Positions 19,868-30,757 are shown, counted from the stretch's first letter. The stretch is DNA of 64,000 nt from Zhongshania aliphaticivorans (GCF_902705875.1 NZ_CACSIK010000003.1:302781-366780); one strand, 5' to 3'. Numbers and translations: made by a program. Notes: a model not told the origin generated them from the sequence alone.

Positions 19868-21070
19868 TCAGTATAAATCCCGCAAAAAGATTACCTCAAC
19901 GTGATCGCCTCGCTGCAACGTAACACCCACAGGGATAACGGCCAGCGCATTACACCACGACACTGACGTTAATGCCCCAGAGCTCTGCTGAGGGTGAATA
20001 TCTACCTGCATACCCGATACGCCAGGCGTCACTCTAGCCCGCAAATATTCCTGACGACTGCCCGCCTTGGGCCAACTGAAATTAGCATTAGCCGGCCACT
20101 GCGCCACGACAGGATTTGCCACACCCAACATTTTCAACAGATAAGGCCGAACAAAAAGACAGAATGTGACAAAACTCGACACCGGATTCCCAGGCAAACC
20201 AAAAAATGGCGCAGCACCCAAACGACCATAAGCCAGCGGCTTACCCGGCTTGATGGCCAACTTCCACAACTGTAACTCCCCCAGCGCCTCAACTTGGGCT
20301 TTTACGTGATCCTCCTCGCCCACGGATACTCCGCCACTGCTAATCACAACATCAGCGCGTGTAGAGGCATCGAGAAGCGCAGCTTTAGTAGCGCTGGCGT
20401 TATCTGGGATGATCCCCAAATCAACTACCTCACAACCCAGCGAACGAATCATCGCCGCCAACATGGGCCTGTTAGAATTATAAATTTGCCCTGCAGACAA
20501 GGACTCTCCCGGCTCTCGCAATTCATCGCCAGTAGACATTAACGCCACGCGGATAGGGGCAGACACAGAGAGCCGCGATATACCCAAGGACGCCAGCAAC
20601 CCCAAATCCGCCGCCTGCAATCGGTGCCCCGCCTCAAATAACAATTGGCCCGCCGAGATATCCTGGCCACGAGGGCGAATATGCTGCCCCCTTTTTACGC
20701 CTGCGCTAACAGTTACCTGATTGCCTGATAATTCGCAGTCTTCCTGAGCGACAACCGTATCTGCATTAGGCGGAATAAACGCACCAGTAAAAATTCGCGC
20801 TGCGGTGCCTTCTTGCAGCTCCTCGCCTACTATTCCTGCGGGAATACGCTGACTAACAGGCAAGGATTTACCCGACAATAAGTCTTCATACCTAAATGCA
20901 AAGCCGTCCATAGCACTGTTATCAGCCGGCGGAACATCTCGCTCAGCAAACACGTCGCCATCAAGCACTGCGCCCAAATACAGTGCCGACACCTCGCTCT
21001 TAACGCACCCAATTGGAGCGTCAGAAAGAATATAGTGCAAAACATCATCAACAGCGCGCAAACCCAACAC
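19868..21070 (-). CDS. moeA: Molybdopterin molybdotransferase
   Basis: A 400-residue enzyme inserting molybdate into adenylylated molybdopterin. It shows PPADNSAMDGFAFRYEDL near the N-terminus, MSTGDELREPGE..AGQIYNSN in the MoCF domain, SSGGVSVGEEDHVK and FGLPGNPVSSFVTF. Domain IV follows to the C-terminus. The start shares one base with the stop of moaB, so the genes are coupled. It is the last gene of a three-gene minus-strand operon. Confidence 0.95.
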   Translation of the reverse strand: MLGLRAVDDVLHYILSDAPIGCVKSEVSALYLGAVLDGDVFAERDVPPADNSAMDGFAFRYEDLLSGKSLPVSQRIPAGIVGEELQEGTAARIFTGAFIPPNADTVVAQEDCELSGNQVTVSAGVKRGQHIRPRGQDISAGQLLFEAGHRLQAADLGLLASLGISRLSVSAPIRVALMSTGDELREPGESLSAGQIYNSNRPMLAAMIRSLGCEVVDLGIIPDNASATKAALLDASTRADVVISSGGVSVGEEDHVKAQVEALGELQLWKLAIKPGKPLAYGRLGAAPFFGLPGNPVSSFVTFCLFVRPYLLKMLGVANPVVAQWPANANFSWPKAGSRQEYLRARVTPGVSGMQVDIHPQQSSGALTSVSWCNALAVIPVGVTLQRGDHVEVIFLRDLY

Positions 21071-21597
21071 TAACCCCCCGCATTCCGACGAGTTTTTAAC
21101 ACGCCAACAAAGTTACAAGGGCGATGCCGACTATCAAGCTGCTCACTAATAACCCCTTCCCATGCGGTCTTACATGCCCCAGTTGATCCAGGCACGCAGA
21201 AGATCACCGTATTGTTTGCCAAACCCGCTATTGCGCGAGACTGAATGGTAGAGGAGCCTATTTCCTGTAATGAAACCGCACGAAATACCTCACCAAAACC
21301 ATCAATCTCCTTATCAAACAACACCGAAACTGCTTCAGGTGTTGAATCTCGACCGGAAAACCCGGTTCCTCCCGTGATCAATACCACTTGGACATCACTA
21401 CGATAAATCCAATCTGACACCACAGCACGTATTTGATAAATATCGTCTTTTACTATTTTCTTGTCCGCAAGCTGATGACCCGCCAACTCAAGCGCATCAA
21501 CAAAAAACTTACCCGAACTATCACTTTTTTCATCCCGCGAATCTGAGACAGTTAATACCGCCACATCCAGCGGTATAAAATTATCATCGCCGCTCAT
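21070..21597 (-). CDS. moaB: Molybdopterin adenylyltransferase-like protein B
   Basis: A 175-residue MoaB/Mog-type protein of molybdenum cofactor synthesis. The signature ITGGTGFSGRDSTPEAV occupies 75-90, preceded by LTVSDSRDEKSDSSG. Near the C-terminus are VIFCVPGSTGACKTAWEGVI and a terminal basic region. It probably adenylylates molybdopterin before MoeA acts. It overlaps the upstream RmlD-like gene by 4 bp and moeA by 1 bp. Confidence 0.94.
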   Translation of the reverse strand: MSGDDNFIPLDVAVLTVSDSRDEKSDSSGKFFVDALELAGHQLADKKIVKDDIYQIRAVVSDWIYRSDVQVVLITGGTGFSGRDSTPEAVSVLFDKEIDGFGEVFRAVSLQEIGSSTIQSRAIAGLANNTVIFCVPGSTGACKTAWEGVISEQLDSRHRPCNFVGVLKTRRNAGG

Positions 21598-22463
21598 TTA
21601 CTTGCCCCTTCACAAATTGCACGCACCATCCTAGGCAGGTAGGCCCGCCACGGCAGCTGCTTAACACCAAAATCCTGCAATATTTTATCGCAAGAAAGTA
21701 CCGGCACACTCGGCACCCAGCCTATGCCGTCATCATCTGCCGTGATTTCCGCAACAGGTGCAACAAACTGCGAAGCAAACGCACAGACAACTTCAGCAAA
21801 CTCATAAGCGCTAGTCGAACCACTGCTATTGTAATGGTAAACACCTCGACACAACGCACCACAACTAAGCTGATCGACCATCGCCGACACCACTCTTGCA
21901 AGATCAGATACCGGCGTTGGGCAACTCAATATTGCATCATTTAACGGCAGTACCTTACCTCCGCGAACAGTCACTAGGCAGTCACTGATAAAACCCCCTT
22001 CCTCTACCGCAATTAAAGGCCCCGTGCGTAACACTATACCTTGGCCCGAAAATTCAGTTAATAAAACCTCTAACTCCGCCAGTTGCCTGCCCGCCAGACT
22101 CGCCGCTGTAACACCGTCATTCTCCACGCAACCATTATGCGGCGCGTCAAATCCATCAAAGACCCGGCCATCACTGAGCAAAATATACGGTACACACGCC
22201 TCCTGACAAAACTGCAATAACACTTCACGTCGCTCTAACATCTGGGCATGCTTATTTTCAGCAATGCCATCCGCGCCCTGAAACTCCACCAAAGCTTGGC
22301 AATCTACAACAATTGCCTCTACTAACAGGCTCGCATCCAATGAAGGCAGGTCATCTGGAGAAATGGCAATAAATGGTCGCAACCGCAAATGTAATTGATT
22401 GCAGATTGCGTCGCTCAAAGAACTTGATGGAGAAATTAAAACTACATTCACAAAAGCATTCAC
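21594..22463 (-). CDS. Degenerate RmlD-like (dTDP-4-dehydrorhamnose reductase family) protein
   Basis: A 289-residue protein whose overall plan resembles the extended SDR RmlD_sub_bind family. Features in support are YILLSDGRVFDG near 110-120, the LRTGPLI strand, the GVYHYNSSGSTSAYEFAEVV segment and a C-terminal WRAYLPRMV. The two catalytic hallmarks are missing or altered. The N-terminus has LISPSSSLSDAI where the GxxGxxG dinucleotide loop belongs, and AGRQLAELE stands where YxxxK is expected. It is probably not an active reductase. Four-base overlap with moaB ties it to the cofactor operon. Function unknown. Confidence 0.6.
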   Translation of the reverse strand: MNAFVNVVLISPSSSLSDAICNQLHLRLRPFIAISPDDLPSLDASLLVEAIVVDCQALVEFQGADGIAENKHAQMLERREVLLQFCQEACVPYILLSDGRVFDGFDAPHNGCVENDGVTAASLAGRQLAELEVLLTEFSGQGIVLRTGPLIAVEEGGFISDCLVTVRGGKVLPLNDAILSCPTPVSDLARVVSAMVDQLSCGALCRGVYHYNSSGSTSAYEFAEVVCAFASQFVAPVAEITADDDGIGWVPSVPVLSCDKILQDFGVKQLPWRAYLPRMVRAICEGASK

Positions 22464-22583
22464 ACGTTGTAAGAAAGTTACACTAACTGAGTAGCAGCAT
22501 ACAAAGATGGCTTACCCCATCAACAGTACTCAATGCCCCCAATATTCACAAGGAATTAAAATACAAATGGTTAAGCGCTAACT

Positions 22584-22607
22584 AAAACGCCCTACAGAAG
22601 AAGGGCG
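22584..22607 (-). terminator. Terminator downstream of ssb
   Basis: On the minus strand CGCCCT and AGGGCG pair around an 8-base loop and are followed by TTTT. It separates ssb from the molybdenum-cofactor operon. Confidence 0.75.
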
Positions 22608-22640
22608 CCTTTAAAGAATTTAAAATCTATTAATTGTTTT

Positions 22641-23168
22641 TTAGAACGGAATATCATCGTCAAAGTCATCAAACCCACCGGCCGGTGGCGCACTTTGTGC
22701 TGGCGCTTGATTCTGCGGCGGAGGTGGTGGTGCACGGCGAGCTGGTTGCTGTGCAGGTGCCGCTTGAGCTTGGGGCTGAGACGGCGCCGAATAGCCACCA
22801 TCATTGTAATTACCACCAGAACCCGAGTCTCCACGACCGTCTAACATTTGCATTTCTGCCGCAACTATCTCGGTGGTATAGCGATCTTGTCCGCTTTGGT
22901 CTTGCCACTTTCTAGTGCGTAGAGAACCTTCAAGGTAAACCTTTGAGCCTTTTTTCAAATACTCTCCAGCAATCTCCGCAAGACGATTAAAAAATACAAC
23001 TCGATGCCATTCAGTTCGCTCTTGCGGCTGACCTGTTTGCTTATCTTTCCAAGTCTCACTTGTCGCCACGGTGATATTAGTTACAGCACCACCAGATGGC
23101 ATATAACGGGTTTCAGGATCCTGGCCTAAATTTCCCACCAGAATAACTTTGTTCACTCCTCGCGCCAT
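22641..23168 (-). CDS. ssb: Single-stranded DNA-binding protein
   Basis: A 175-residue tetrameric SSB. The OB-fold domain fills ~1-112 ([44 protein letters not shown]). A glycine- and then proline/glutamine/alanine-rich linker follows, ending in the acidic interaction tip DFDDDIPF that recruits repair and replication partners. An AGGTGG-type ribosome site precedes the ATG. The MFS gene lies upstream and uvrA beyond it, the Pseudomonas-like order. I see no LexA box upstream. Confidence 0.97.
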   Translation of the reverse strand: MARGVNKVILVGNLGQDPETRYMPSGGAVTNITVATSETWKDKQTGQPQERTEWHRVVFFNRLAEIAGEYLKKGSKVYLEGSLRTRKWQDQSGQDRYTTEIVAAEMQMLDGRGDSGSGGNYNDGGYSAPSQPQAQAAPAQQPARRAPPPPPQNQAPAQSAPPAGGFDDFDDDIPF

Positions 23169-23243
23169 GCGCCACCTCCAATTATTTCTAATACTGCGAA
23201 TGTATTTCTCGCAAAAGATTAACTATACCGGATTCCCACCTTA

Positions 23244-24608
23244 TTAGCTGCTGAGCTGTATACCATCAGGCAAGGTAGCGGGATTAAAATCTGGGCCCGC
23301 ACGAAAATACGCCAGCCGCTCACTTTCTAATATTGTAATATCTACCGCGCCTGGCAGAGATAACATTTCATCACGCAAATTTACAGCATCCCAATCCCCG
23401 AAATTCCAGCGTAAAATCATATTCTCTGATTTTGGCGGTACGGCCATTCCCCAGGCAACAATCAACCAGATACCGCCAAGTACTGCCGCACCCACAAACA
23501 ATACCGACACTCCCCAGCGACCGAGCAGCCCGCCACCGATGGCGCCGCCACAAAAAGCCCCAAAAAACTGGAAGGTAGAATACACTCCCATCGCCGTACC
23601 CTTACCACCAGGGCATACTGTTTTGCTCACCAAGGAGGGTAGAGATGCTTCTAGTAAATTAAACGCAGTAAAAAACAACGCTATCATCAAAATTAAATAC
23701 CAAAACTCTTGAGCAAGCCAAGCCGAGGCAAATAATGTCAAAACCAATGCTGCGATGGCCGACAAAAAGGTGGTCTTCATGCCATTATATTTTTCCGCAT
23801 ATATAATCAACGGAACCATGGCAATGAACGCCAGCACCATAACTGGAAGATACATTTTCCAGTGATCATTGGCTACCAACCCCTGCTCTTCCAACAAACT
23901 TGGCACAATCACAAATATCGCCATAAGCATGGCATGTAAAGAAAAAATACCAATATTCAATCTCATCAAATTGCGATCTTGTAAACACCTCACTAACAGG
24001 CCCCGCAATGATTGACTATCGCCATTGACACTGGCCGTGCTTGGTGTTGGCACCAACCACAATGTTATGAATACACCAATCACGGCTAAGATAGAAGTCG
24101 ACAAAAATAATCCAGAAACACCAACCTCAGAAGCCACTAACGGCCCAAGCACCATCGCTACAGCGAAAGACACACCGATACTAAGCCCAATCGTCGCCAT
24201 TGCTTTTGTACGATGCTGCTCCCGCGTTAAGTCGGCAAGCAACGCAGTTAATGTGCTCGCTATTGCTCCTGTGCCCTGCAAAAGGCGTCCAATAATAACC
24301 GTAACAATATTATCCGCACTTGCGGCAACAACGCCCCCAGCAGCAAACAAAATCAAACCAGCAATAATAACCGGTTTACGGCCTATCCGGTCTGACAACA
24401 TGCCAAGCGGCACTTGTAATGCAGCTTGACCCAAGCCATATATACCCAACGCCAAACCGACAAGCACCGGTGTACTGTGGTCATATTCACTGGCGTATAA
24501 GCTCAAAACTGGAAGTAGCATAAACAACCCAAGCATGCGAAATGCATACAAAGTTGCCAGTGAAGCGACAGAGCGACGCTCTGCCGCACTCATTGCGTTC
24601 AGACTCAA
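23244..24608 (-). CDS. yajR: MFS transporter, YajR-like with C-terminal YAM domain
   Basis: A 454-residue major facilitator protein with about 12 membrane helices. Motif A (GMLSDRIGRKPVI) lies between helices 2 and 3. After the last helix a ~65-residue soluble tail remains, including LSLPGAVDITILESERLAYFRAG. It resembles the ferredoxin-like YAM domain of E. coli YajR, which is also 454 residues. It is a proton-driven efflux carrier of unknown substrate. Its place between ssb and uvrA is conserved in many gammaproteobacteria, without a known functional reason. Confidence 0.83.
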   Translation of the reverse strand: MSLNAMSAAERRSVASLATLYAFRMLGLFMLLPVLSLYASEYDHSTPVLVGLALGIYGLGQAALQVPLGMLSDRIGRKPVIIAGLILFAAGGVVAASADNIVTVIIGRLLQGTGAIASTLTALLADLTREQHRTKAMATIGLSIGVSFAVAMVLGPLVASEVGVSGLFLSTSILAVIGVFITLWLVPTPSTASVNGDSQSLRGLLVRCLQDRNLMRLNIGIFSLHAMLMAIFVIVPSLLEEQGLVANDHWKMYLPVMVLAFIAMVPLIIYAEKYNGMKTTFLSAIAALVLTLFASAWLAQEFWYLILMIALFFTAFNLLEASLPSLVSKTVCPGGKGTAMGVYSTFQFFGAFCGGAIGGGLLGRWGVSVLFVGAAVLGGIWLIVAWGMAVPPKSENMILRWNFGDWDAVNLRDEMLSLPGAVDITILESERLAYFRAGPDFNPATLPDGIQLSS

Positions 24609-24699
24609 GGTGGATTCCCAAAAACGATTAACTTAATTAACTCGATTCTATCAGCATAACAGCCCCTTAAAAACCACTGTTCTATTTCATAAGCTTCTT

Positions 24700-24729
24700 T
24701 TGCGCCTCAGCATATGCGCATCGTATAAT
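24700..24729 (+). promoter_or_regulatory. Sigma70 promoter for uvrA
   Basis: TTGCGC (24700-24705) and a perfect TATAAT (24724-24729), 18 bp apart, predict a start near 24736. This rules out a longer uvrA frame opening at 24700. No CTG-N10-CAG LexA site is visible in this intergenic region. Confidence 0.7.
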
Positions 24730-24756
24730 GGTTGGTTTACCACGCTGGGGAATACT

Positions 24757-27615
24757 ATGGATCGGATTATCGTTCGCGGTGCCCGCACCCACAATTTAAA
24801 GAACATCGACCTTGATATTCCCCGTGACAAACTGGTTGTTATCACCGGCTTATCTGGTTCGGGAAAATCCTCTCTCGCCTTCGATACCCTTTATGCAGAA
24901 GGTCAACGTCGCTACGTAGAATCACTTTCTACCTATGCACGTCAATTTCTTTCCATGATGGAAAAACCCGACGTTGATCATATTGAAGGCTTATCACCAG
25001 CAATCTCAATAGAACAAAAGTCGACATCTCACAATCCACGATCCACCGTTGGCACCATTACCGAAATATACGATTACTTGCGATTACTTTACGCTCGCGC
25101 TGGTGAGCCCCGCTGCCCAGACCATAATACGCCCCTCTCGGCACAAACTGTCAGCCAAATGGTCGATAACGTTTTAGCGTTGCCCGAAGGCAGCAAAATG
25201 ATGCTGCTCGCCCCCGTCATTCACAACCGAAAAGGTGAGCATTTACACACTTTTGACAAGTTACGTAGCCAGGGCTTTGTGCGTGCAAGAATCGACGGAA
25301 TTGTTACCGACCTTGATGATCTGCCAAGTTTGGACAAAAACAAAAAGCACTCAATAGACGTTGTTGTAGATCGCTTTAAAGTTCGCGAAGACTTGGGACA
25401 ACGCCTAGCAGAGTCATTTGAAACGGCCTTGGAACTCACCGATGGCGTGGCACGCGTTGCCCACATGGAAGACGATAGTATTGCTGAATTAGTTTTTTCT
25501 TCTAAGTTCGCCTGCCCCCATTGTGGATATAGCTTAGCCGAGCTAGAGCCCAGATTATTCTCTTTCAACAGCCCTCTTGGTGCCTGCAGCAGCTGCGACG
25601 GGCTCGGCGTTAAACAATTTTTTGATGCCAGCCGCCTTGTTCAACACCCTGAAGCAAGCCTATCTACTGGTGCTATTCGCGGCTGGGATCGTCGCAGTGT
25701 TTATTATTTTCACATGCTCACCTCACTCGCAGATCATTATGGCTTTGATGTAGATGCACCTTTCGAATCACTTAGTGAGGATCATCGCAATAAAATCCTC
25801 TACGGAAGCGGCAGCGAAGAAATCAGTTTTACCTACATCAATGATCGCGGCGACAATTTCCAACGAAAGCACCCCTTCGAAGGGGTAATTCCAAATATGG
25901 AAAGGCGCTATAAAGATACTGAATCACAAACAGTACGCGAGGAACTTAGTAAATTTTTAAACACCCAGTCTTGCCCTGACTGCCATGGCACTCGCCTCCG
26001 TAAAGAAGCTCGCAATGTATTTATAATAGACAAAACTTTGCCTGAAATTGCAGCGATGCCGGTAGGCGCCGCAAGAGAATACTTCACTTCGCTGAAGCTT
26101 CATGGAAGGCGTGCTCAAATTGCCGAAAAAATACTTAAAGAAATTAATGATCGCCTCCGCTTTTTAGTCGATGTCGGCCTCAATTACTTAACACTTGACC
26201 GTAGCGCTGACACGCTGTCTGGCGGTGAAGCGCAACGAATAAGACTGGCCAGCCAGATTGGCGCCGGCCTAGTAGGTGTTATGTATATTCTTGATGAGCC
26301 ATCAATAGGCTTACATCAACGTGACAATGATCGACTACTTAAAACATTAAGACATTTACGTGATATTGGTAACACAGTTATCGTTGTTGAACACGACGAA
26401 GATGCCATCAGAACCGCAGACCACATAATAGACATCGGCCCTGGCGCCGGTGTTCACGGCGGCAACGTTATAGCACAAGGCAAACTTGAAGATATTCTAA
26501 ATTCACCCAACTCTTCAACTGGACAATATTTGTCTGGCGCTAAGTGCATCGCCATACCAACGCAACGCAACCCCTTTGTTAAAGATAAGACAATCACAAT
26601 AACTGGTGCATCAGGAAATAATTTAAGGAATGTAAATTTAAGCCTGCCTTTGGGGCTCATGACGTGTGTAACCGGTGTATCCGGTTCAGGTAAATCTACA
26701 CTCATTAACCACACACTATACCCACTGGCGGCCACAGAATTAAATGGCGCGACGACCTTAACCCCTGCCGCGCACGTTGCCATCACTGGTCTAGATCAAG
26801 TCGACAAATGTATCGATATAGATCAAAGCCCGATAGGTCGTACTCCTCGGTCAAACCCTGCTACCTACACAGGCATTTTCACACCAATACGCGAATTATT
26901 TTCTGGCACACAAGAAGCGCGCTCACGTGGTTACAAGGTGGGTCGCTTTAGCTTTAATGTTAAAGGCGGTCGCTGTGAGGCATGCCAAGGCGATGGTGTC
27001 ACTAAAGTTGAAATGCATTTCTTACCCGATATCTATGTTGCGTGTGAAGTATGCGGGAGCAAACGATACAATCGTGAAACTCTTGAAATCACTTACAAGG
27101 GTAAAAATATTCACGAAGTCTTAGATATGACCATAGAAGATGCCAATGTTTTTTTTGAAAACGTCCCTAGCATCAGTAAAAAATTACAAACTTTGATGGA
27201 TGTCGGTTTAAGTTATATCCGCTTGGGTCAAGCAGCGACAACGCTATCAGGCGGTGAAGCTCAACGAGTAAAACTGGCACGAGAACTCTCTAAACGCGAC
27301 ACAGGAAAAACACTCTACATTCTAGATGAACCGACAACCGGTCTTCATTTCGAAGATATCCAACTTTTACTTACCGTCCTTCATCGCTTACGAGACCACG
27401 GTAATACCGTTGTTGTTATTGAACATAATCTCGATGTTATTAAAACAGCAGATTGGGTTGTTGACCTTGGGCCAGAGGGCGGCAGTGGCGGTGGGCAAAT
27501 TATCGCAGAGGGGACACCAGAACAGATTGCAGAAATGCCACAATCTCATACCGGTCATTTTCTTGCTAAGCTTCTCCCAGTAAAGACCGCAATGAAAACG
27601 GTAGCTGAGAAATAA
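24757..27615 (+). CDS. uvrA: Excinuclease ABC subunit A
   Basis: A 952-residue ABC-type DNA damage sensor of nucleotide excision repair. It opens with [20 protein letters not shown] and has Walker [16 protein letters not shown]. Zinc module 1 includes CPHCGYS and CSSCDGLG, followed by signature [17 protein letters not shown] and Walker [15 protein letters not shown]. The second half has Walker [10 protein letters not shown], zinc module 2 ([17 protein letters not shown]) and [19 protein letters not shown]. The start is set by homology and by the promoter at 24700-24729. It converges on rplQ across a shared terminator. Confidence 0.98.
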   Translation: MDRIIVRGARTHNLKNIDLDIPRDKLVVITGLSGSGKSSLAFDTLYAEGQRRYVESLSTYARQFLSMMEKPDVDHIEGLSPAISIEQKSTSHNPRSTVGTITEIYDYLRLLYARAGEPRCPDHNTPLSAQTVSQMVDNVLALPEGSKMMLLAPVIHNRKGEHLHTFDKLRSQGFVRARIDGIVTDLDDLPSLDKNKKHSIDVVVDRFKVREDLGQRLAESFETALELTDGVARVAHMEDDSIAELVFSSKFACPHCGYSLAELEPRLFSFNSPLGACSSCDGLGVKQFFDASRLVQHPEASLSTGAIRGWDRRSVYYFHMLTSLADHYGFDVDAPFESLSEDHRNKILYGSGSEEISFTYINDRGDNFQRKHPFEGVIPNMERRYKDTESQTVREELSKFLNTQSCPDCHGTRLRKEARNVFIIDKTLPEIAAMPVGAAREYFTSLKLHGRRAQIAEKILKEINDRLRFLVDVGLNYLTLDRSADTLSGGEAQRIRLASQIGAGLVGVMYILDEPSIGLHQRDNDRLLKTLRHLRDIGNTVIVVEHDEDAIRTADHIIDIGPGAGVHGGNVIAQGKLEDILNSPNSSTGQYLSGAKCIAIPTQRNPFVKDKTITITGASGNNLRNVNLSLPLGLMTCVTGVSGSGKSTLINHTLYPLAATELNGATTLTPAAHVAITGLDQVDKCIDIDQSPIGRTPRSNPATYTGIFTPIRELFSGTQEARSRGYKVGRFSFNVKGGRCEACQGDGVTKVEMHFLPDIYVACEVCGSKRYNRETLEITYKGKNIHEVLDMTIEDANVFFENVPSISKKLQTLMDVGLSYIRLGQAATTLSGGEAQRVKLARELSKRDTGKTLYILDEPTTGLHFEDIQLLLTVLHRLRDHGNTVVVIEHNLDVIKTADWVVDLGPEGGSGGGQIIAEGTPEQIAEMPQSHTGHFLAKLLPVKTAMKTVAEK

Positions 27616-27643
27616 AGCTATCCGAAGGGATTAAAATTTAGTC

Positions 27644-27674
27644 AAAAAAAAGCCGGCTAATAAGCCGGCTTTTT
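27644..27674. terminator. Bidirectional terminator between uvrA and rplQ
   Basis: A 12-bp stem, AAAAAGCCGGCT/AGCCGGCTTTTT with loop AATA, and T/A runs on both sides. It ends uvrA on plus and the alpha operon on minus. Confidence 0.93.
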
Positions 27675-27684
27675 AATTGCTAGA

Positions 27685-28068
27685 CTATTCGTCGTCATCT
27701 TCTTCAATGACAGGGCGATCTACCAATTCAACATATGCCATCGGCGCCTTATCTCCAGAACGTAGACCACATTTCATAATGCGAATGTAGCCGCCTGGAC
27801 GGCCCTCATAACGAGGTCCCAAGTCAGAAAACAACTTGCCAACAGCAGAATCACTACGTAGGCGTGCAAATGCAAGACGACGGTTAGCGACAGAATCTAC
27901 CTTAGAAAGCGTAATTAAAGGTTCTGCATATCCGCGCAGTTCCTTTGCTTTAGGTAGGGTAGTTTTAATCATTTCGTGCTCAACCAACGACGCCGTCATG
28001 TTGCGGAACATCGCTTTACGATGAGAGCTATTACGGTTTAATTGACGGCCACTATGACGATGACGCAT
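27685..28068 (-). CDS. rplQ: 50S ribosomal protein L17
   Basis: A 127-residue protein, last gene of the alpha operon, 61 bp after rpo[21 protein letters not shown] is the conserved N-terminus and [28 protein letters not shown] the conserved C-terminal part. A short acidic tail (VIEEDDDE) follows. It sits on the solvent side of the 50S near the tunnel exit. Confidence 0.98.
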   Translation of the reverse strand: MRHRHSGRQLNRNSSHRKAMFRNMTASLVEHEMIKTTLPKAKELRGYAEPLITLSKVDSVANRRLAFARLRSDSAVGKLFSDLGPRYEGRPGGYIRIMKCGLRSGDKAPMAYVELVDRPVIEEDDDE

Positions 28069-28129
28069 GGCTTTTTCCTTTAATAAACGTTGCTATCTCA
28101 GCAAAAAATATTCAAAAGTACTCGCGAAA

Positions 28130-29131
28130 TTACGCAAGCACTCGGTCGTCGTTTCTAAGACTTGCTGGCGGCCAGTTATCTAGGCGCAAACCTAAAGACA
28201 ACCCACGTGACGCCAATACATCTTTAATTTCTGTTAGCGACTTCTTACCAAGGTTTGGTGTTTTCAACAATTCAACCTCAGTGCGCTGAACTAGGTCACC
28301 GATGTAGTAGATATTTTCCGCTTTAAGGCAGTTAGCCGAGCGGACGGTGAGCTCTAAGTCATCTACAGGACGCAACAGAATAGGATCTACTTCATTCTCT
28401 TCACGTGAAGGCTCGTTTTCACCTTCGCTTTCCAGATCAACGAATACGGCAAGTTGTTGCTGGAGGATAGTTGCTGCACGACGAATAGCTTCTTCAGGAT
28501 CAATTGTTCCGTTAGTTTCTAAATCCAAAACCAACTTATCCAGATCCGTACGCTGCTCAACACGGGCACTTTCAACCACGTAACTAACACGACTGATCGG
28601 GCTGTAACTCGCATCTAACTGCAAGCGGCCAATTGAACGAGATTCTTCTTCAGCATTATCACGAGAATCAGCCGGGACATATCCGCGACCACGAGCGATG
28701 GTAAGACGCATATTGATCTCACCATCACTATTGAGATTAGCAATAACGTGATCTGTATTCACGATTTCAATTTCGTGATCAGTTTGAATATCGCCAGCAG
28801 TTACTAAACCAGGTCCTTTCTTGTTAAGAACCAATGTCGCCTGGTCTTTACCATGCATGATCACCGCAACTTCTTTAAGGTTAAGCAGGATCTCAATGAC
28901 ATCCTCCTGTACACCTTCCATTGCGCTGTATTCATGCAATACGCCGTCAATCTCAACTTCGGTTACCGCACAACCCGGCATAGAAGAAAGCAAAATACGA
29001 CGCAAAGCATTACCCAAGGTGTGACCAAACCCACGCTCTAGCGGCTCTAGCGTCACTTTCGCACGAGTTTGACCAAGTTCTTGGACCTGGATAACACGTG
29101 GTGTTAGAAATTCATTGACAGCACTTTGCAT
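28130..29131 (-). CDS. rpoA: RNA polymerase alpha subunit
   Basis: 333 residues. The N-terminal assembly domain ([29 protein letters not shown]) dimerises and binds beta and beta-prime. A linker with [16 protein letters not shown] joins the C-terminal domain ([50 protein letters not shown]), which contacts UP elements and activators, including the DNA-binding Arg and the NLGKKSL helix. It lies between rpsD and rplQ. Confidence 0.99.
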   Translation of the reverse strand: MQSAVNEFLTPRVIQVQELGQTRAKVTLEPLERGFGHTLGNALRRILLSSMPGCAVTEVEIDGVLHEYSAMEGVQEDVIEILLNLKEVAVIMHGKDQATLVLNKKGPGLVTAGDIQTDHEIEIVNTDHVIANLNSDGEINMRLTIARGRGYVPADSRDNAEEESRSIGRLQLDASYSPISRVSYVVESARVEQRTDLDKLVLDLETNGTIDPEEAIRRAATILQQQLAVFVDLESEGENEPSREENEVDPILLRPVDDLELTVRSANCLKAENIYYIGDLVQRTEVELLKTPNLGKKSLTEIKDVLASRGLSLGLRLDNWPPASLRNDDRVLA

Positions 29132-29164
29132 AGTTCACCTATCGTGATTTGTCCGGAGTTTAAC

Positions 29165-29785
29165 TTACTTCGAGTAAAGCTCTACGATCAATTGCTCATT
29201 AATCTCAGAAGGTAAGTCGCTACGATCTGGCGCGCTCTTATAAACGCCTTCCATTTTAGTAGCATTAATATCAATCCAAGAAATATCACCACGCTGCGCA
29301 GCAAGTGCAATTGCAGATTGAATGCGTAACTGTGTCTTAGATTTCTCACGAACACTAATAACGTCACCAGCTTGAACTTGATAAGAGGGGACATTTACTG
29401 TCTTACCATTTACCAGTACAGACTTATGTGACACTAATTGACGAGCTTCTGCGCGGGTTGAGCCAAAACCAATACGGTAAACCACATTGTCTAGACGCCC
29501 TTCCAAAAGCTGAAGCAGGTTTTCACCTGTAGCGCCTTTACGGCGTGCAGCTTTTGTATAATATGCGCGGAATTGTTTTTCTAGTACACCGTACATACGA
29601 CGTACTTTTTGTTTTTCTCTTAACTGAACACCGTAGTCTGAAAGACGACCACGACGAGCACCGTGCATACCAGGTGCTGTTTCAGCTTTACATTTTGAAT
29701 CCAGAGGACGAACACCACTCTTCAGGAACAGGTCGGTACCTTCCCGTCTGGATAATTTACAGCTTGGGCCCAAATATCTAGCCAT
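29165..29785 (-). CDS. rpsD: 30S ribosomal protein S4
   Basis: A 206-residue 16S 5'-domain nucleating protein with an S4 RNA-binding domain ([49 protein letters not shown]). It starts [21 protein letters not shown]4 is the translational repressor of the alpha operon in E. coli. The 83-nt region before rpsM is the place to look for its target. Confidence 0.98.
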   Translation of the reverse strand: MARYLGPSCKLSRREGTDLFLKSGVRPLDSKCKAETAPGMHGARRGRLSDYGVQLREKQKVRRMYGVLEKQFRAYYTKAARRKGATGENLLQLLEGRLDNVVYRIGFGSTRAEARQLVSHKSVLVNGKTVNVPSYQVQAGDVISVREKSKTQLRIQSAIALAAQRGDISWIDINATKMEGVYKSAPDRSDLPSEINEQLIVELYSK

Positions 29786-29808
29786 TTTCTATATTCCTCA
29801 ACTGTTAA

Positions 29809-30201
29809 TTAAACGCGACGTTTCTTGGGAGGACGGCAACCATTATGTGGAATTGGTGTCACGTCAGTGATGTTTGTAATCTTGTAGCCACAGTTATTCA
29901 AAGCACGCACAGCAGACTCACGTCCTGGCCCTGGGCCCTTAACTTCAACATCAAGATTTTTCAAACCGTAATCTTTCGCAGCGTTACCGGCGCGTTCTGC
30001 AGCAACCTGTGCGGCGAAAGGTGTACTTTTACGAGAGCCACGGAAACCACTGCCACCCGCTGTTGCCCAGCTTAGTGCGTTACCCTGACGGTCTGTAATT
30101 GTGATAATGGTGTTGTTAAACGACGCATGTATATGCGCAACACCGTCCACGACGGTCTTTTTGACCTTTTTACGTGGAGCTTGTTTGCCTGGTTTGGCCA
30201 T
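29809..30201 (-). CDS. rpsK: 30S ribosomal protein S11
   Basis: A 130-residue protein of the 30S platform near the E site. Conserved segments are [46 protein letters not shown] (family pattern) and the C-terminal [16 protein letters not shown]. It lies 70 bp after rpsM and 23 bp before rpsD. Confidence 0.98.
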   Translation of the reverse strand: MAKPGKQAPRKKVKKTVVDGVAHIHASFNNTIITITDRQGNALSWATAGGSGFRGSRKSTPFAAQVAAERAGNAAKDYGLKNLDVEVKGPGPGRESAVRALNNCGYKITNITDVTPIPHNGCRPPKKRRV

Positions 30202-30271
30202 GTTCTATTTCCATCTCTAATATCAACACTACACAAGTGGTGTAGCTACACTAAAGGATTACTGCCTTTGA

Positions 30272-30628
30272 TTACTTACGAATCGGCTTACGTGGACCTT
30301 TACGCGTACGCGCATTAGTCTTAGTACGCTGACCGCGAAGCGGCAGACCTTTACGATGACGCAGACCGCGATAGCAGCCCAGATCCAGCAAGCGTTTGAT
30401 GTTCATAGAAACTACGCGACGCAAGTCACCTTCTACGGACATTTTCGCTATTTCGCCACGAAGTGCATCAAGCTGCTCTTCGGACAAAGTGCTGATTTTA
30501 GCGTCTTCAGCTATTGTAGTTTTGGCACACAACGCTTTAGCGCTAGTGCGGCCAATGCCATATATATAGGTCAACGCAATAACAGCATGCTTGTTATCTG
30601 GTATGTTGACACCTGCAATACGAGCCAT
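30272..30628 (-). CDS. rpsM: 30S ribosomal protein S13
   Basis: A 118-residue head protein touching the P-site tRNA and L5 through the subunit bridge. It starts [19 protein letters not shown] and ends with the basic tail [20 protein letters not shown]. The conserved [17 protein letters not shown] is present. It is the first gene of the alpha operon, preceded by a probable promoter in the rpmJ-rpsM gap. Confidence 0.98.
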   Translation of the reverse strand: MARIAGVNIPDNKHAVIALTYIYGIGRTSAKALCAKTTIAEDAKISTLSEEQLDALRGEIAKMSVEGDLRRVVSMNIKRLLDLGCYRGLRHRKGLPLRGQRTKTNARTRKGPRKPIRK

Positions 30629-30711
30629 TCAGGTTACTCCAATTAAGCCCAATTCTTTTTAACGCCAAACAATCACCGGAAAACGGATGACCACCGCACG
30701 AAAGGCGCAGT

Positions 30712-30740
30712 AGTCTACCCGCACTAAGGTTGCAAAGCAA
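30712..30740 (-). promoter_or_regulatory. Possible alpha-operon promoter
   Basis: On the minus strand TTGCTT (30735-30740), 17 bp and TAGACT (30712-30717) lie in the rpmJ-rpsM gap. The -35 is inside a small GGTTGC/GCAACC hairpin (30728-30742). A start near 30705 leaves a ~75-nt leader that could hold an S4-binding fold. Confidence 0.4.
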
Positions 30741-30757
30741 CCCCGTTACCGTATTGC

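Noticed and set aside
23252..23270. LexA-like CTGTATAC...CAGG near the end of the MFS gene, upstream of ssb
   Set aside because: The spacing between CTG and CAG is 8, not the required 10, and it lies within coding sequence.
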